DNA of 35,799 bases from Chloroflexota bacterium. Its GTDB lineage: Bacteria > Chloroflexota > Chloroflexia > Chloroheliales > Chloroheliaceae. Each line of letters begins with the position of its first letter. The stretch's first letter is position 1. The translations under genes were made by a program, and so were the position numbers. Under the pieces are notes generated by a model. The model was not told the origin of the DNA. It saw only the letters and a program-made list of their open reading frames with translations, and ran no database searches. Of the stretch, positions 8,755 through 18,051 are shown piece by piece. The stretch lies in the NCBI GenBank assembly GCA_028287745.1, contig JAQBPB010000008.1, forward strand, positions 1-35,799, written 5' to 3'.

Positions 8755-9834
8755 ATGAAGGTTGGAACGGTTAGACATCTCATAAGCCCGATAAATAAAA
8801 TAATTAGCATCTCAGGAATACTCTTTTTAATAATTGCCAGTTCTTCTATTGTTAAGGCCGAAGATAAACCTCAATTCGGTATCAGACCGGCTTCAGTTGG
8901 ATCCCCTACTACGGTCAAGGGTTATTTCGAGCTAAAGGGTCAGCCTGGCGAAGTCTTAAGTGACGCGGTAGTAGTAAGCAATCCCGGAAACGTACCGGTA
9001 AAACTGCTGGTCTATAGCGTTGACGCAAGTACCGGCCAGCAAGGCGGTATTAATTATTTAACCAACACCGACCCGCGTAAGCAGGTCGGAGCCTGGGTTA
9101 CCCTGGGTTCAGACACGGTCGAATTAGCGCCTCAAAAGCAAATTACGGTCCCTTTTAAGTTAACTATTCCAAAGGATGCTAAACCCGGGCAGCACCTGGG
9201 CGGTATCGCGGTGCAACTGGCAGATATTCAGGGCCCGGCCACAAAAGCCGCCAATCAGAACGACGCCAGTATGGGCGTTAAAACTGTAACCAGGGCCCTT
9301 ACCGCAATCCAGGTGAGTGTAAGCGGCGGAACCGAAGTTCCAATGCTCAAAATCACAGGGGCGGAAGTTATTAAATTTAATGGGGAAAACGTCCTCTCGT
9401 TAGGGCTTCAAAACGATGGTAACAGCCTTATACAACCCAAAGGAGAGGTAACTTTAACCGACTCCGGCGGGAAAGTTGTAGTAGCCACGACGATTACGCT
9501 AAACAGCATACTACCCCAGGACAGCATTGCTTACCCGGTACCCGGAAACCTGCCTGCTGGCGGTACCTATAAGGTTCATGCTTCCCTGGACTTCGGCGGA
9601 AGCGCCCCGGCAGTCTATGACGGCCAGGTAGAAGTAAAGGCCCAACCGGATGCCACCGTTGCCGCGAAAGCACCCGCTGTTAGCCCGGTTAGCACCGCTA
9701 CCACCGCGCCCAGCAGCGATAATAATTCGGTGCTTATAGGCATTCTGATCGGTGTAACGGCCGTGCTTAGTCTTAGCACCCTGGGATTAGGCGGCTATGT
9801 ACTGTTTGGACGGGGAAAGAAAAGCAAGAACTAA
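8755..9834 (+). CDS. Membrane-anchored DUF916-type (WxL-interacting protein-like) protein
   Basis: A protein of 359 residues with an N-terminal signal peptide (~1-35, ending VKA-ED). The mature start 'FGIRPA...KGYFELKGQPGEVLSDAVVVSNPGNVPVKL' and 'YSVDASTG' followed by 'GAWVTLGSDTVELAPQKQITVPFKLTIP' match the pattern of DUF916, the N-terminal domain of WxL-interacting proteins. A second beta domain (~150-300) occupies the DUF3324 position. The C-terminus has one membrane helix (~326-350) and a short basic tail RGKKSKN, as in that family. In Gram-positives these proteins bind peptidoglycan and WxL partners. I chose ATG 8755 because GGAG (8742-8745) is 9 bases upstream; the in-frame TTG at 8746 touches the ribosome site. 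The next gene starts 12 bases after the stop. Confidence 0.82.
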   Translation: MKVGTVRHLISPINKIISISGILFLIIASSSIVKAEDKPQFGIRPASVGSPTTVKGYFELKGQPGEVLSDAVVVSNPGNVPVKLLVYSVDASTGQQGGINYLTNTDPRKQVGAWVTLGSDTVELAPQKQITVPFKLTIPKDAKPGQHLGGIAVQLADIQGPATKAANQNDASMGVKTVTRALTAIQVSVSGGTEVPMLKITGAEVIKFNGENVLSLGLQNDGNSLIQPKGEVTLTDSGGKVVVATTITLNSILPQDSIAYPVPGNLPAGGTYKVHASLDFGGSAPAVYDGQVEVKAQPDATVAAKAPAVSPVSTATTAPSSDNNSVLIGILIGVTAVLSLSTLGLGGYVLFGRGKKSKN

Positions 9835-9846
9835 GCAGATCGGAAT

Positions 9847-11637
9847 ATGAAAAACTCCACAATGTTTCGTAAAATAACCGGCCCCTGGCTGAAACTGGTA
9901 GTATGGTTGTTAGTGCTGGCCGGTATGGTTATCTTACAATCCGGCGCGTTCCGGGCCGTTGAGGTATCAGCCGAAATCAGCGTTAAGGCCACGGTCAACC
10001 AGCCTACACTTGAAAAAGTGCTGCCTGGAACCGGCCCGGTTGACGGAAATACCAGGGTTTCCATAAGCGGGACAAACCTGGAGAATGTCATCGCGGTTAC
10101 TTTTAACGGCGTAACCGCGCCAAGTTTTATCATAGAAAGTCCGAGCCTGATAACAACCTTAACTCCGCCAGGGCAACCCGGCGCGGTTAAGGTTGTTATA
10201 GTTACCCAGGATACGGCGGTTGCTCTTAAAGAAGGCTTTACCTATATCGCCCCGGTGTCGCCAACTACCACTGCTACACCAGCGCCAGCCACCACCAGCC
10301 CGGCTACCGGAATAACCGCTACCGTAGCCGCCAGCACAACTCCGGTCATTACAACGCCCATCCAGGGTCAAATTACCGGTTCACCGCAAGCCAGCAGCCC
10401 CGGCCCTACAATAACCCAGGTAACCGTAACAGGTTCCCCGACCGCCGCCGTTTCGCCGACTGCTACCAGCCTAACCGCGACGCCCACCGGCAGCCCTACC
10501 GCTGCGGTTAGCCCAACACCTTCCGGCAGCCCGGCCGTTACGCCCGCCACTGCCGCACCAGACCCGAGTCCGGCGGTAATAAGCCCTACTGCTACACTCG
10601 CAATTACACCTACCGGCAGTCCCCGGCCTTCCACACCCGGGACCCCTACCGCTACGCCCGGCCCGACTACAACAACCCAGGTATCACCGGCTATGACCGC
10701 CACACTGGTCCCGGCCAGCCCGAGTATAAGCCCGACCAATGCCGCGCCTTCAATTACACCGGCTGGCAGTGTAACGCCTTCCGGTACACCGTCTACACCT
10801 GGCCTGACTCCTGGAACCCTGGCCGCAACCGTGAAAGCAACCGGCACACCGGCAGCCTCTGTCACGCCTACGGTTATTGTAGTTCCCACGCCGACCGCGA
10901 TTGTCGCCCCGACCGGGACAGCCGCCGCCAGCCCAAGCCCATCACCGACGGCGGTTATCGCCGGACCACCGGCTATTACAAAGGTTAGCCCGGCCAGTGG
11001 CCCGGCCACCGGCGGGACAGCCGTAGTTATTACCGGCGTTAACTTTACCGATCAGACCAAGGTCACTTTTGGCGGGTTGAACCCGGTGTCGGTTACCTAC
11101 AATAGCCCGACACAGCTTACGGCAGTTACGGCCCCACAACCAGCCGGGACGGTATCGGTTGTAGTAAAAACCGAATTTGGCCTGGCCCAGGTAGCCAACG
11201 GCTTTACTTATACGGCCGGTAAAGTGGTACTTTCGCAACCAGCCACCAATTTTAATTACAGCGGGAAATTAACCGGCGGCATAATTACTTTAAATTCGTC
11301 ATTCAGTGTCGGGGTAAATGATGCTACCGGGCTGGGTGCGGGCTGGCGCCTGGTAGCGCAAAGTACGATCCTGAGTTCAGGCAAGGCCATTATCCCGGTA
11401 GAGAACCATACTATCCAGAATGTGCGTGTAGTAACGAAAAGCGGTGTACCGCCGATTAATAAAATTAATTACCCGCTTGTCTTCCCAACCAGCCACAATA
11501 CTATCTTTTTGGCTGCGGCGAATAGCGGGACCGGCGAATCAATTATAACTTTCGATACTCAACTGTTAATTTCGCCGGATATCCCGGCCGGTAACTACAC
11601 TTTGAGCCTGAATGTTTCGGTGGAACCTGTCGCGTAA
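9847..11637 (+). CDS. Secreted IPT/TIG protein with Pro/Thr-rich stalk and C-terminal WxL-like domain
   Basis: The 596-residue product has a signal peptide (hydrophobic ~15-33, cleavage near VSA-E), an IPT/TIG beta-sandwich (~54-134, 'PGTGPVDGNTRVSISGTNL'), a ~240-residue Thr/Pro/Ser/Ala stalk (~135-372), a second IPT/TIG domain (~373-456) and a C-terminal domain (~457-596) like the small WxL protein at 7991-8569, with GWRL at 499-502. The likely picture is a wall-bound protein holding IPT domains away from the surface, attached by its WxL-like end and the DUF916-type neighbour. The second W-x-L motif is degenerate (Y-T-L-S-L-N-V-S-V). The start is 12 bases after the upstream stop with only a weak ribosome site, so translational coupling is likely. 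The ligand is unknown. Confidence 0.82.
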   Translation: MKNSTMFRKITGPWLKLVVWLLVLAGMVILQSGAFRAVEVSAEISVKATVNQPTLEKVLPGTGPVDGNTRVSISGTNLENVIAVTFNGVTAPSFIIESPSLITTLTPPGQPGAVKVVIVTQDTAVALKEGFTYIAPVSPTTTATPAPATTSPATGITATVAASTTPVITTPIQGQITGSPQASSPGPTITQVTVTGSPTAAVSPTATSLTATPTGSPTAAVSPTPSGSPAVTPATAAPDPSPAVISPTATLAITPTGSPRPSTPGTPTATPGPTTTTQVSPAMTATLVPASPSISPTNAAPSITPAGSVTPSGTPSTPGLTPGTLAATVKATGTPAASVTPTVIVVPTPTAIVAPTGTAAASPSPSPTAVIAGPPAITKVSPASGPATGGTAVVITGVNFTDQTKVTFGGLNPVSVTYNSPTQLTAVTAPQPAGTVSVVVKTEFGLAQVANGFTYTAGKVVLSQPATNFNYSGKLTGGIITLNSSFSVGVNDATGLGAGWRLVAQSTILSSGKAIIPVENHTIQNVRVVTKSGVPPINKINYPLVFPTSHNTIFLAAANSGTGESIITFDTQLLISPDIPAGNYTLSLNVSVEPVA

Positions 11638-11656
11638 GCCGTAAGCCGGTAAGGAT

Positions 11657-12862
<1,206 letters not shown>

Positions 12863-12933
12863 TTATAGAAATTGCTTATGGTAAAAGGTAATATTTTCAG
12901 GTTTTCGTAAGCTTTTTGTAATGTTGAGTAAGG

Positions 12934-12939
12934 TATAAT
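12934..12939 (+). promoter_or_regulatory. Candidate -10 box for the secreted glycosidase-like gene
   Basis: The hexamer TATAAT is a perfect -10 consensus preceded by AGG rather than an extended TG. At 16-18 bases upstream only T-rich sequence (GCTTTT) is found, so activation by a regulator or another sigma factor would be needed. Confidence 0.35.
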
Positions 12940-13104
12940 CCGCTCATAAGCTTGTACATTAACCAATGAAAACAAGTGTAGCGGTACTTTAATTCTGTCG
13001 GAATGGTGAGCGAAATCATCCGGCATAGAAAAATTTAGACTCCAGTACAGGTTTCTAACTACAACGTCTATCTCGCGTTGATTTTATTTCTTTCTACTAT
13101 TACA

Positions 13105-13125
13105 TCCTACTAACTTCCTACTAAC
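13105..13125 (+). repeat. 11-bp-period direct repeat in the glycosidase-like gene leader
   Basis: TCCTACTAAC occurs at 13105-13114 and again at 13116-13125, exactly one helical turn apart, with a related TCTACTATTAC just before at about 13093. OmpR/PhoB-type regulators bind tandem sites of this spacing; here that is only a suggestion. It is also a pyrimidine-rich, simple sequence. Confidence 0.4.
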
Positions 13126-13242
13126 ATTCTCTAATTCTTACGCGTTGCATTTTATTCTAATGCAAGCGAGATAACCTGTGAATAAAAAGCAAGCTCAGTT
13201 TGGCTGGTTTTTGTTACCTGGAGAACTACTAGGAGAATTATA

Positions 13243-14988
13243 TTGCAAAAAAGTTATGTTGGTGTGGTTTTAAGTTTGTTGTGTGCCATGATCGTGGGAA
13301 CAGCCTTTCTTAGCCCTATATCTACAGTAGAAGCCCAGACTGCAACAGCCCTTCCTCCGGTCCCGGCTGGTCTCAAATCTACCTTTACCATTGGCTTAGC
13401 CAGCCAACCAAGCAATCTCGGCTGGATGACCAATAGTGGCACGCCGTGGGATGCCCGTTACCAGTACCTGGCCGGCGGTGTCAATACTTCCGGCAACTGG
13501 AAGACCTGGCAGGATATGTCGGTAGCTCCCGGCCAGTTCGCCTCAGACTACATGAACCAGAGCGCTGCGAATGGTTATCTGCCGGTTATTACCTGGTATC
13601 AGATGCTCCAGTCCAGCCCTGCCAGCGGTTCTAGTGAAGCGGACAAGAATTACAACAACCTTAATAATGGCTCAACCATGAAAGCTTATTTTTCCGACTT
13701 TAAGCTGTTAATGGACAAAGCCCGCATCTTCGGCAAGAAGGTCATTATCCACGTTGAACCCGATTTCTGGGGTTTCATGCAAATGAAAAACAGCAACCCT
13801 AACAACTTGAGCGCTGCGGTAGCTTCAAGCGGTTTCGCGGATGCTGCTCCTTACCCGAATACGGTCAGCGGTTTCGCCCAGACCCTTGTGGCTCTTCGCA
13901 ACAAGTATGCGCCTAATGCTCTTTTGGCTTATCACATCTCTCCCTGGTCTTCTCCCAGCGGTGACCTGGGTAGTAATTCCGACCCGAACTTTAACGTCAG
14001 CGCCGCCGCGCAGCATACGGCTAATTTCTACAATCAGACCGGCGCTAACTTCGACATGATGTTCTACGATATCGCTGACCGCGATGCGGCCCTGTATTCA
14101 ACCTGGGGCGGTCCTTCCCGGTGGTGGGACGTAAACAACAAAACTTACCCTAACTTCAACCGGTTTAACCAGTTTTCCCTGGCGGTAACCACCACCACCG
14201 GCAAGCGCGGTATGCTGTGGCAGGTTCCTACCGGCAACACGCTCTACCGGAGCCTGAACAACACCAAGAATCACTATCAGGACAATCGGGTGCAGTACTA
14301 CCTGAATGATAACGGCAACCAGAACCTGCAAGACCTGGCTAACAGCGGTATTATCGGCATCTTATTTGGAGCAGGTGACGGCAGTTCAACCGGTTACAAT
14401 GACTCCGCCGGTGACGGTGTTACCAACCCGGCCCCGATTAACGGTAACAACCTGACCTCGGTCTACCCGGACGACGATGGTGGTCACCTGCGGCTGCAAG
14501 CCAAGGCTTACTACAATCGCGGTGCCCTGGCGTTACCTTCATCCAGCGGAGCGGCCCCGGCTGCCCCCGCACCGGCACCGGCGCCGACCGCTACTCCGGC
14601 ACCGGCGCCGACTGCTACTCCGGCCCCAGCCCCGACTGCTACCCCGGCTCCTGCGAATCCGGCAGCGGCCCCGGCCGCCTGGAAATTAAGCGCCAGCGTA
14701 GCGGGAACGATGACTAACGGTAACACTGCGACTATAACTGCTAATTTCACCGCTCCGACCGGCGCTAACGGCAGTTATATTATGGATACCGAGCTTTACA
14801 ACCTTGATACCGGTGCGAAAGTCGCCCAGTGGACCTCCACACAAGCCTTTACACCGGGTCAGGTCCGTACCCTGACCAGCAACTGGCAGTTAAAAGCGGG
14901 CAGGTACCAGGTCCGGTTGGGTCTATTTAATACCAGCTGGAACACCATGTCCTGGCTGCAGGACGGCCCGTCCTTCGAGGTGAAATAA
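13243..14988 (+). CDS. Secreted TIM-barrel glycosidase-like protein with Pro linker and C-terminal beta domain
   Basis: A 581-residue secreted protein: signal peptide 1-31 (cleavage VEA-QT), a catalytic-type domain ~45-430, an Ala/Pro/Thr linker (~440-475) and a C-terminal beta-sandwich (~478-581) like carbohydrate-binding or fibronectin-type modules. The large domain looks like a beta/alpha barrel, with strands ending in acidic residues: 'VIIHVEPDFWGF' (E172, D174), 'LLAYHISPWSS' and 'FDMMFYDIADRD' (D271, D276). These are placed like catalytic acids in polysaccharide hydrolases, but I cannot assign a numbered glycoside hydrolase family. The start codon is TTG, supported by AGGAG 7 bases upstream. 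It is transcribed alone and ends at two hairpins. The function is probably extracellular glycan binding or cleavage. Confidence 0.75.
   Translation: MQKSYVGVVLSLLCAMIVGTAFLSPISTVEAQTATALPPVPAGLKSTFTIGLASQPSNLGWMTNSGTPWDARYQYLAGGVNTSGNWKTWQDMSVAPGQFASDYMNQSAANGYLPVITWYQMLQSSPASGSSEADKNYNNLNNGSTMKAYFSDFKLLMDKARIFGKKVIIHVEPDFWGFMQMKNSNPNNLSAAVASSGFADAAPYPNTVSGFAQTLVALRNKYAPNALLAYHISPWSSPSGDLGSNSDPNFNVSAAAQHTANFYNQTGANFDMMFYDIADRDAALYSTWGGPSRWWDVNNKTYPNFNRFNQFSLAVTTTTGKRGMLWQVPTGNTLYRSLNNTKNHYQDNRVQYYLNDNGNQNLQDLANSGIIGILFGAGDGSSTGYNDSAGDGVTNPAPINGNNLTSVYPDDDGGHLRLQAKAYYNRGALALPSSSGAAPAAPAPAPAPTATPAPAPTATPAPAPTATPAPANPAAAPAAWKLSASVAGTMTNGNTATITANFTAPTGANGSYIMDTELYNLDTGAKVAQWTSTQAFTPGQVRTLTSNWQLKAGRYQVRLGLFNTSWNTMSWLQDGPSFEVK
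14575..14646 (+). repeat. Three 24-bp tandem repeats coding the APAPTATP linker
   Basis: Units 14575-14598, 14599-14622 and 14623-14646 each encode A-P-A-P-T-A-T-P and differ only at a few, mostly synonymous, bases. They form the flexible linker between the barrel and the C-terminal domain. Such repeats can change copy number by slippage. Confidence 0.8.
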
Positions 14989-15007
14989 CTCGAGAGCAGC
15001 CTGGAAA

Positions 15008-15054
15008 TAGAGCCAGGGTCCGGCGGATAAAGACTTAACCGGACTCTGGCTCTA
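15008..15054 (+). terminator. 16-bp-stem hairpin after the glycosidase-like gene
   Basis: Arms 15008-15023 and 15039-15054 pair over 16 bp including one G-T pair (TAGAGCCAGGGTCCGG with CCGGACTCTGGCTCTA), 15-base loop. It begins 20 bases after the stop codon. No U-tract follows. Confidence 0.6.
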
Positions 15055-15090
15055 CACCTGATACACCACAGACCTGACCACGAAAAAGCT

Positions 15091-15137
15091 ATAAAGAACA
15101 AGGACCTTCTCAAGTTGAGAAGGTCCTTGTTCTTTAT
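15091..15137. terminator. Perfect 23-bp palindrome, bidirectional terminator between convergent genes
   Basis: Arms 15091-15113 and 15115-15137 are exact reverse complements around a single central G. The outer parts are A/T-rich (ATAAAGAACAAGG and its complement), giving U-rich tails in both directions. The right arm contains the stop codon of the leftward fusion gene (15134-15136). Confidence 0.8.
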
Positions 15138-17167
15138 AAGTTATAAGTTATAGCTTCAAGGTTCAGGTAGCGCAGTTCCTCAGGCGTAAGTTTTACATCC
15201 AGGGCCATAAGCGAGGTCCGTGTTTCCTCAATGGTCCTGGGGCCCATCAAGGCATACATATTAATGGGCTGGCATAGTACATAAGCCAGGGCAATTTGCG
15301 TGGCAGTGACCCCTTTGCGAGCGGCCAGTTCCTGGGCGCGTTCCAGGCGGCGGAAGTTAGCTTCGTTAAACCAGACCCGCACAACATTGGGGTCCGTTTT
15401 GGGATTATCCTTATCTTCCGGCTTGAAACGCCCGGAGAAAAAGCCGCTGGCCTGGCTGGACCATGCGAACAAAGCTACGTCGTGCTTTTCGTACCAATTG
15501 CGCTCCGGTAGGCCCGAAGCAGTCAGGCAATCGTTCCAGGGCGGCTCGTTCCACTGAGCCAGTGAGAAGTTCGGGCTGCTGGCGGCAAAACCCATCAGAC
15601 CGCGCTCGGCGCTGTAAGCATTTGCCTCGCTGATGCGCTCCGGGGTCCAGTTGGAACCGCCAAAAACGCGAATGCGCCCGGCCCGTTGATGCTCATTCAG
15701 GCATTCGACAAACTCCCCTACCGGAATGCGCGGGTTGTCGCGATGCATGAAATAAATATCAAGGTGATCGGTCTGCAAGCGGTCCAGGGATTGAAGCAGT
15801 TCCCTGGTTATCAATTCCGGGGTGCAGGAAGTTGTACAGGCGCCCTTACCTATCAGGACAACCTGGTCGCGAATGCTGCGCCGGGCAATCCATTCGCCCA
15901 CGGCCTTCTCGCATGTCCCGCCGCCGTACACCCAGGCCGTATCAATGCAATTGCCGCCATTCTCGAAAAAGTAATCAAGAATGGAGAAGGAGAACGGCAA
16001 CCGGTTGTAATCGAAAACCATGGAGCCAAGCACCACCCGCGATACCGGCTTTTCCAGACCGGCCACGCGGCCGTAAGTCATCTTATGGCCGGGGCGCGGC
16101 TGCATGGGCTTGCCTGAAAGGGGTTGGGTCAAAGCTTCCACCCGTTCGCTGTCGAAGACTACGCCAGCCTCGCGACGCCAGCTATCCAGGACTTGCATAT
16201 TGCCAAAGCTATCCGCCCAGCTCATGTAGGGCGGTGGGGCCTCGCCAGATTCAATATACTCCGCGACCACATCCGCTTCCAGGGCATACAGCGGCACATC
16301 GCTCGATACTATAATTTCCTCCAGGTCCTGCCCGGTGCGCTTTAAGAGTATTTTTTCAGTCTTACTGTCCCGACCTGGAAACCAGGGATTGGGAACCGTC
16401 AGGCTGCCCTCGCTTCCCCAGACCTGCACGACCGAGTCTTTAGCAATTTCGACCCCGCAGGTTACGGTGGCGAGAATATCCTGGCGGAAGCGCAGGATGG
16501 CCGAGGACCATTCATCAACCCGGCTGGTATCTCCGACGTGGGCGCTGGCTTTAATCTCCACCGGCTCGGCGATGTCCTCACCCAGGGCGGCACCGGCTAT
16601 CAGCCGGACCATAGAGGTGGTGTAACCCCCTACGTCCATAATGCCGCCGCCGGAAGTGGCGTTTTGCAGCCGGATATTTTCGAATTTGCCGCCCATTCTA
16701 AAGCTAAAGCTGGCTTCAATTAACCGCACAGTGCCGATAGCACCCTCGCGCACGAGTTGGAGGAGGCGGGCAGTCTGGGGGTGGCAGCGGTACATGAAAG
16801 CTTCCATTAAAAAGACCTTATGCTCCCGGGCCGCCTCAACCGCGACCATCGCCTCCGCGTAGTTCGTAGCCAACGGTTTCTCGCACAGGATATGCTTGCC
16901 GCTTTCAGCGCAGCGAATTACCCATTCGCGGTGCAGATGGTTTGGCAGTGAGATATAGATTGCATCTACGTCCGGGTCGGCCAGCAGTTCCTCGTAACTG
17001 CCATAAGCCCGGGGAGCCGAGAAATCCCGGGCGAACTGCTCGGCCTTGTTGCGGTCCCGGCTACCCACGGCCAGCAATTCCCCGGTGCGCGAATGAGGCA
17101 GGGCTCCCGCGAAAACCCGGGCAATCTTCCCGGCCCCCAGGATACCCCATTTGACTTTCTCCATCAT
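15134..17167 (-). CDS. Fusion of Gfo/Idh/MocA oxidoreductase and aldo/keto reductase
   Basis: The 677-residue protein joins two oxidoreductases. Residues 1-~345 are a Gfo/Idh/MocA sugar dehydrogenase with the nucleotide loop GILGAGKIA (8-16), the 'CEKPLA' signature (EKP at 96-98) and a following substrate domain with 'GGGIMDVGGY'. Residues ~365-677 are an aldo/keto reductase with its full tetrad: D409, Y414 (IDTAWVYGGG), K441 (IGKG) and H475 (FMHRDN). The first family typically uses NAD(P) to oxidise or reduce sugar carbons, the second reduces carbonyls with NADPH, so two steps on one sugar, or internal hydride recycling, is an attractive inference. The frame is continuous across the join, so this is not an artefact of two broken genes. 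ATG 17167 is preceded by AAGGA; a second ATG follows directly. It is the last gene of the leftward catabolic cluster. Confidence 0.9.
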   Translation of the reverse strand: MMEKVKWGILGAGKIARVFAGALPHSRTGELLAVGSRDRNKAEQFARDFSAPRAYGSYEELLADPDVDAIYISLPNHLHREWVIRCAESGKHILCEKPLATNYAEAMVAVEAAREHKVFLMEAFMYRCHPQTARLLQLVREGAIGTVRLIEASFSFRMGGKFENIRLQNATSGGGIMDVGGYTTSMVRLIAGAALGEDIAEPVEIKASAHVGDTSRVDEWSSAILRFRQDILATVTCGVEIAKDSVVQVWGSEGSLTVPNPWFPGRDSKTEKILLKRTGQDLEEIIVSSDVPLYALEADVVAEYIESGEAPPPYMSWADSFGNMQVLDSWRREAGVVFDSERVEALTQPLSGKPMQPRPGHKMTYGRVAGLEKPVSRVVLGSMVFDYNRLPFSFSILDYFFENGGNCIDTAWVYGGGTCEKAVGEWIARRSIRDQVVLIGKGACTTSCTPELITRELLQSLDRLQTDHLDIYFMHRDNPRIPVGEFVECLNEHQRAGRIRVFGGSNWTPERISEANAYSAERGLMGFAASSPNFSLAQWNEPPWNDCLTASGLPERNWYEKHDVALFAWSSQASGFFSGRFKPEDKDNPKTDPNVVRVWFNEANFRRLERAQELAARKGVTATQIALAYVLCQPINMYALMGPRTIEETRTSLMALDVKLTPEELRYLNLEAITYNL

Positions 17168-17289
17168 TTTGTAAACATCCTTCCAATTAGAATTCGTCTA
17201 AGGCCGGTGTATTCACGGCGTTGCCTGCCTCTTGACCGGAGTGCTTCTTAATTATGTAAACTAAACCGCAAGTCAAAAGTTAGACCGGC

Positions 17290-18051
17290 CTATATATTGC
17301 ACAAATCAAAAGCCTGTTTAAGCCCGGCAACCGGGTCGCCCACCGGGACAAATTCGTGCCCGATAAACCCGGTGTAGCCGGTTTCGACAATTGTTTGAAT
17401 GACCGGCCGGTAATTTATTTCCTGGGTATTATCGATTTCATGGCGGCCTGGGACACCGGCGGTATGAATATGGCCGAAATACCGGTGCGATTCCCGGATG
17501 TTCTGGATCAGGTTACCTTCCATGATTTGCATGTGGTAGATATCGTAGAGCAGCTTAACGTTGGGGGAGTCAACCATCCGGCAGACCTCTACGCCCCAGG
17601 CGGTGTGGTCGCACTGGTAATCTTTGTGATCGACTTTGCTGTTTAAGAGTTCCAGGACCAGGGTGACGCCCGCTTCCTCGGCCGTCCGGGCCACCCGCAA
17701 TAAACCCTCGGCGGTTATCTCAGCGCCTTCCCGGTCATCCAGGCCTTCGCGATTACCACTAAAAACGATTATGTTGGGAATGTCCCAATCGGCGGCCAGC
17801 CTTATAGCCTCACCAATCTTTTTTTCAAGATAGGCGTGATGCTGGCGGCGGTTGAGGCCCATGGGAATGGTAATTCCTTCGTTCATGGAGGCGATGGTTA
17901 AGCCGTAGTCTTTTATTAGCGGCCAGTGCTCCGGCCCTACCAGTTCGATGCCCTGGTAGCCGATTTCAACGGCGGCTTGCACCAAATCCCGGCTTGGAAT
18001 TCCCGACCGGTTGTAGCACCACCAGGCGAAAGATTGTTTGACCCCACTCAT
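17290..18051 (-). CDS. Hydroxypyruvate-isomerase-like TIM-barrel sugar isomerase
   Basis: This 253-residue protein has the xylose-isomerase-like/AP-endonuclease-2 TIM-barrel fold. The layout fits the hydroxypyruvate isomerase (Hyi) branch: 'LVLELLNSKVDHKDYQ' in the middle, the metal-site strand 'KLLYDIYHMQIMEGN', 'FGHIHTAGVPGRHEID', and 'GYTGFIGHEFVP' at the end, which together place Glu, Asp, His and Glu ligands for a divalent metal. Members isomerise hydroxypyruvate and tartronate semialdehyde, or act on keto-sugars. Beside a Gfo/Idh/MocA enzyme, the second option is at least as likely. AAGGAGAAAAAT precedes the ATG. It is separated from the fusion gene by 122 bases. The exact substrate is unknown. 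Confidence 0.82.
   Translation of the reverse strand: MSGVKQSFAWWCYNRSGIPSRDLVQAAVEIGYQGIELVGPEHWPLIKDYGLTIASMNEGITIPMGLNRRQHHAYLEKKIGEAIRLAADWDIPNIIVFSGNREGLDDREGAEITAEGLLRVARTAEEAGVTLVLELLNSKVDHKDYQCDHTAWGVEVCRMVDSPNVKLLYDIYHMQIMEGNLIQNIRESHRYFGHIHTAGVPGRHEIDNTQEINYRPVIQTIVETGYTGFIGHEFVPVGDPVAGLKQAFDLCNI

Noticed and set aside
10368..11009. 213-codon minus-strand frame rich in Gly, Val and Ala
   Set aside because: It is the shadow of the Pro/Thr-rich stalk of the IPT/WxL protein; its composition simply mirrors that repeat region.
17251..17276. TTGACT ... CATAAT promoter for the fusion gene
   Set aside because: The spacer is only 14 bases, too short for a usual sigma70 promoter, and no better -10 box exists at 16-18 bases.
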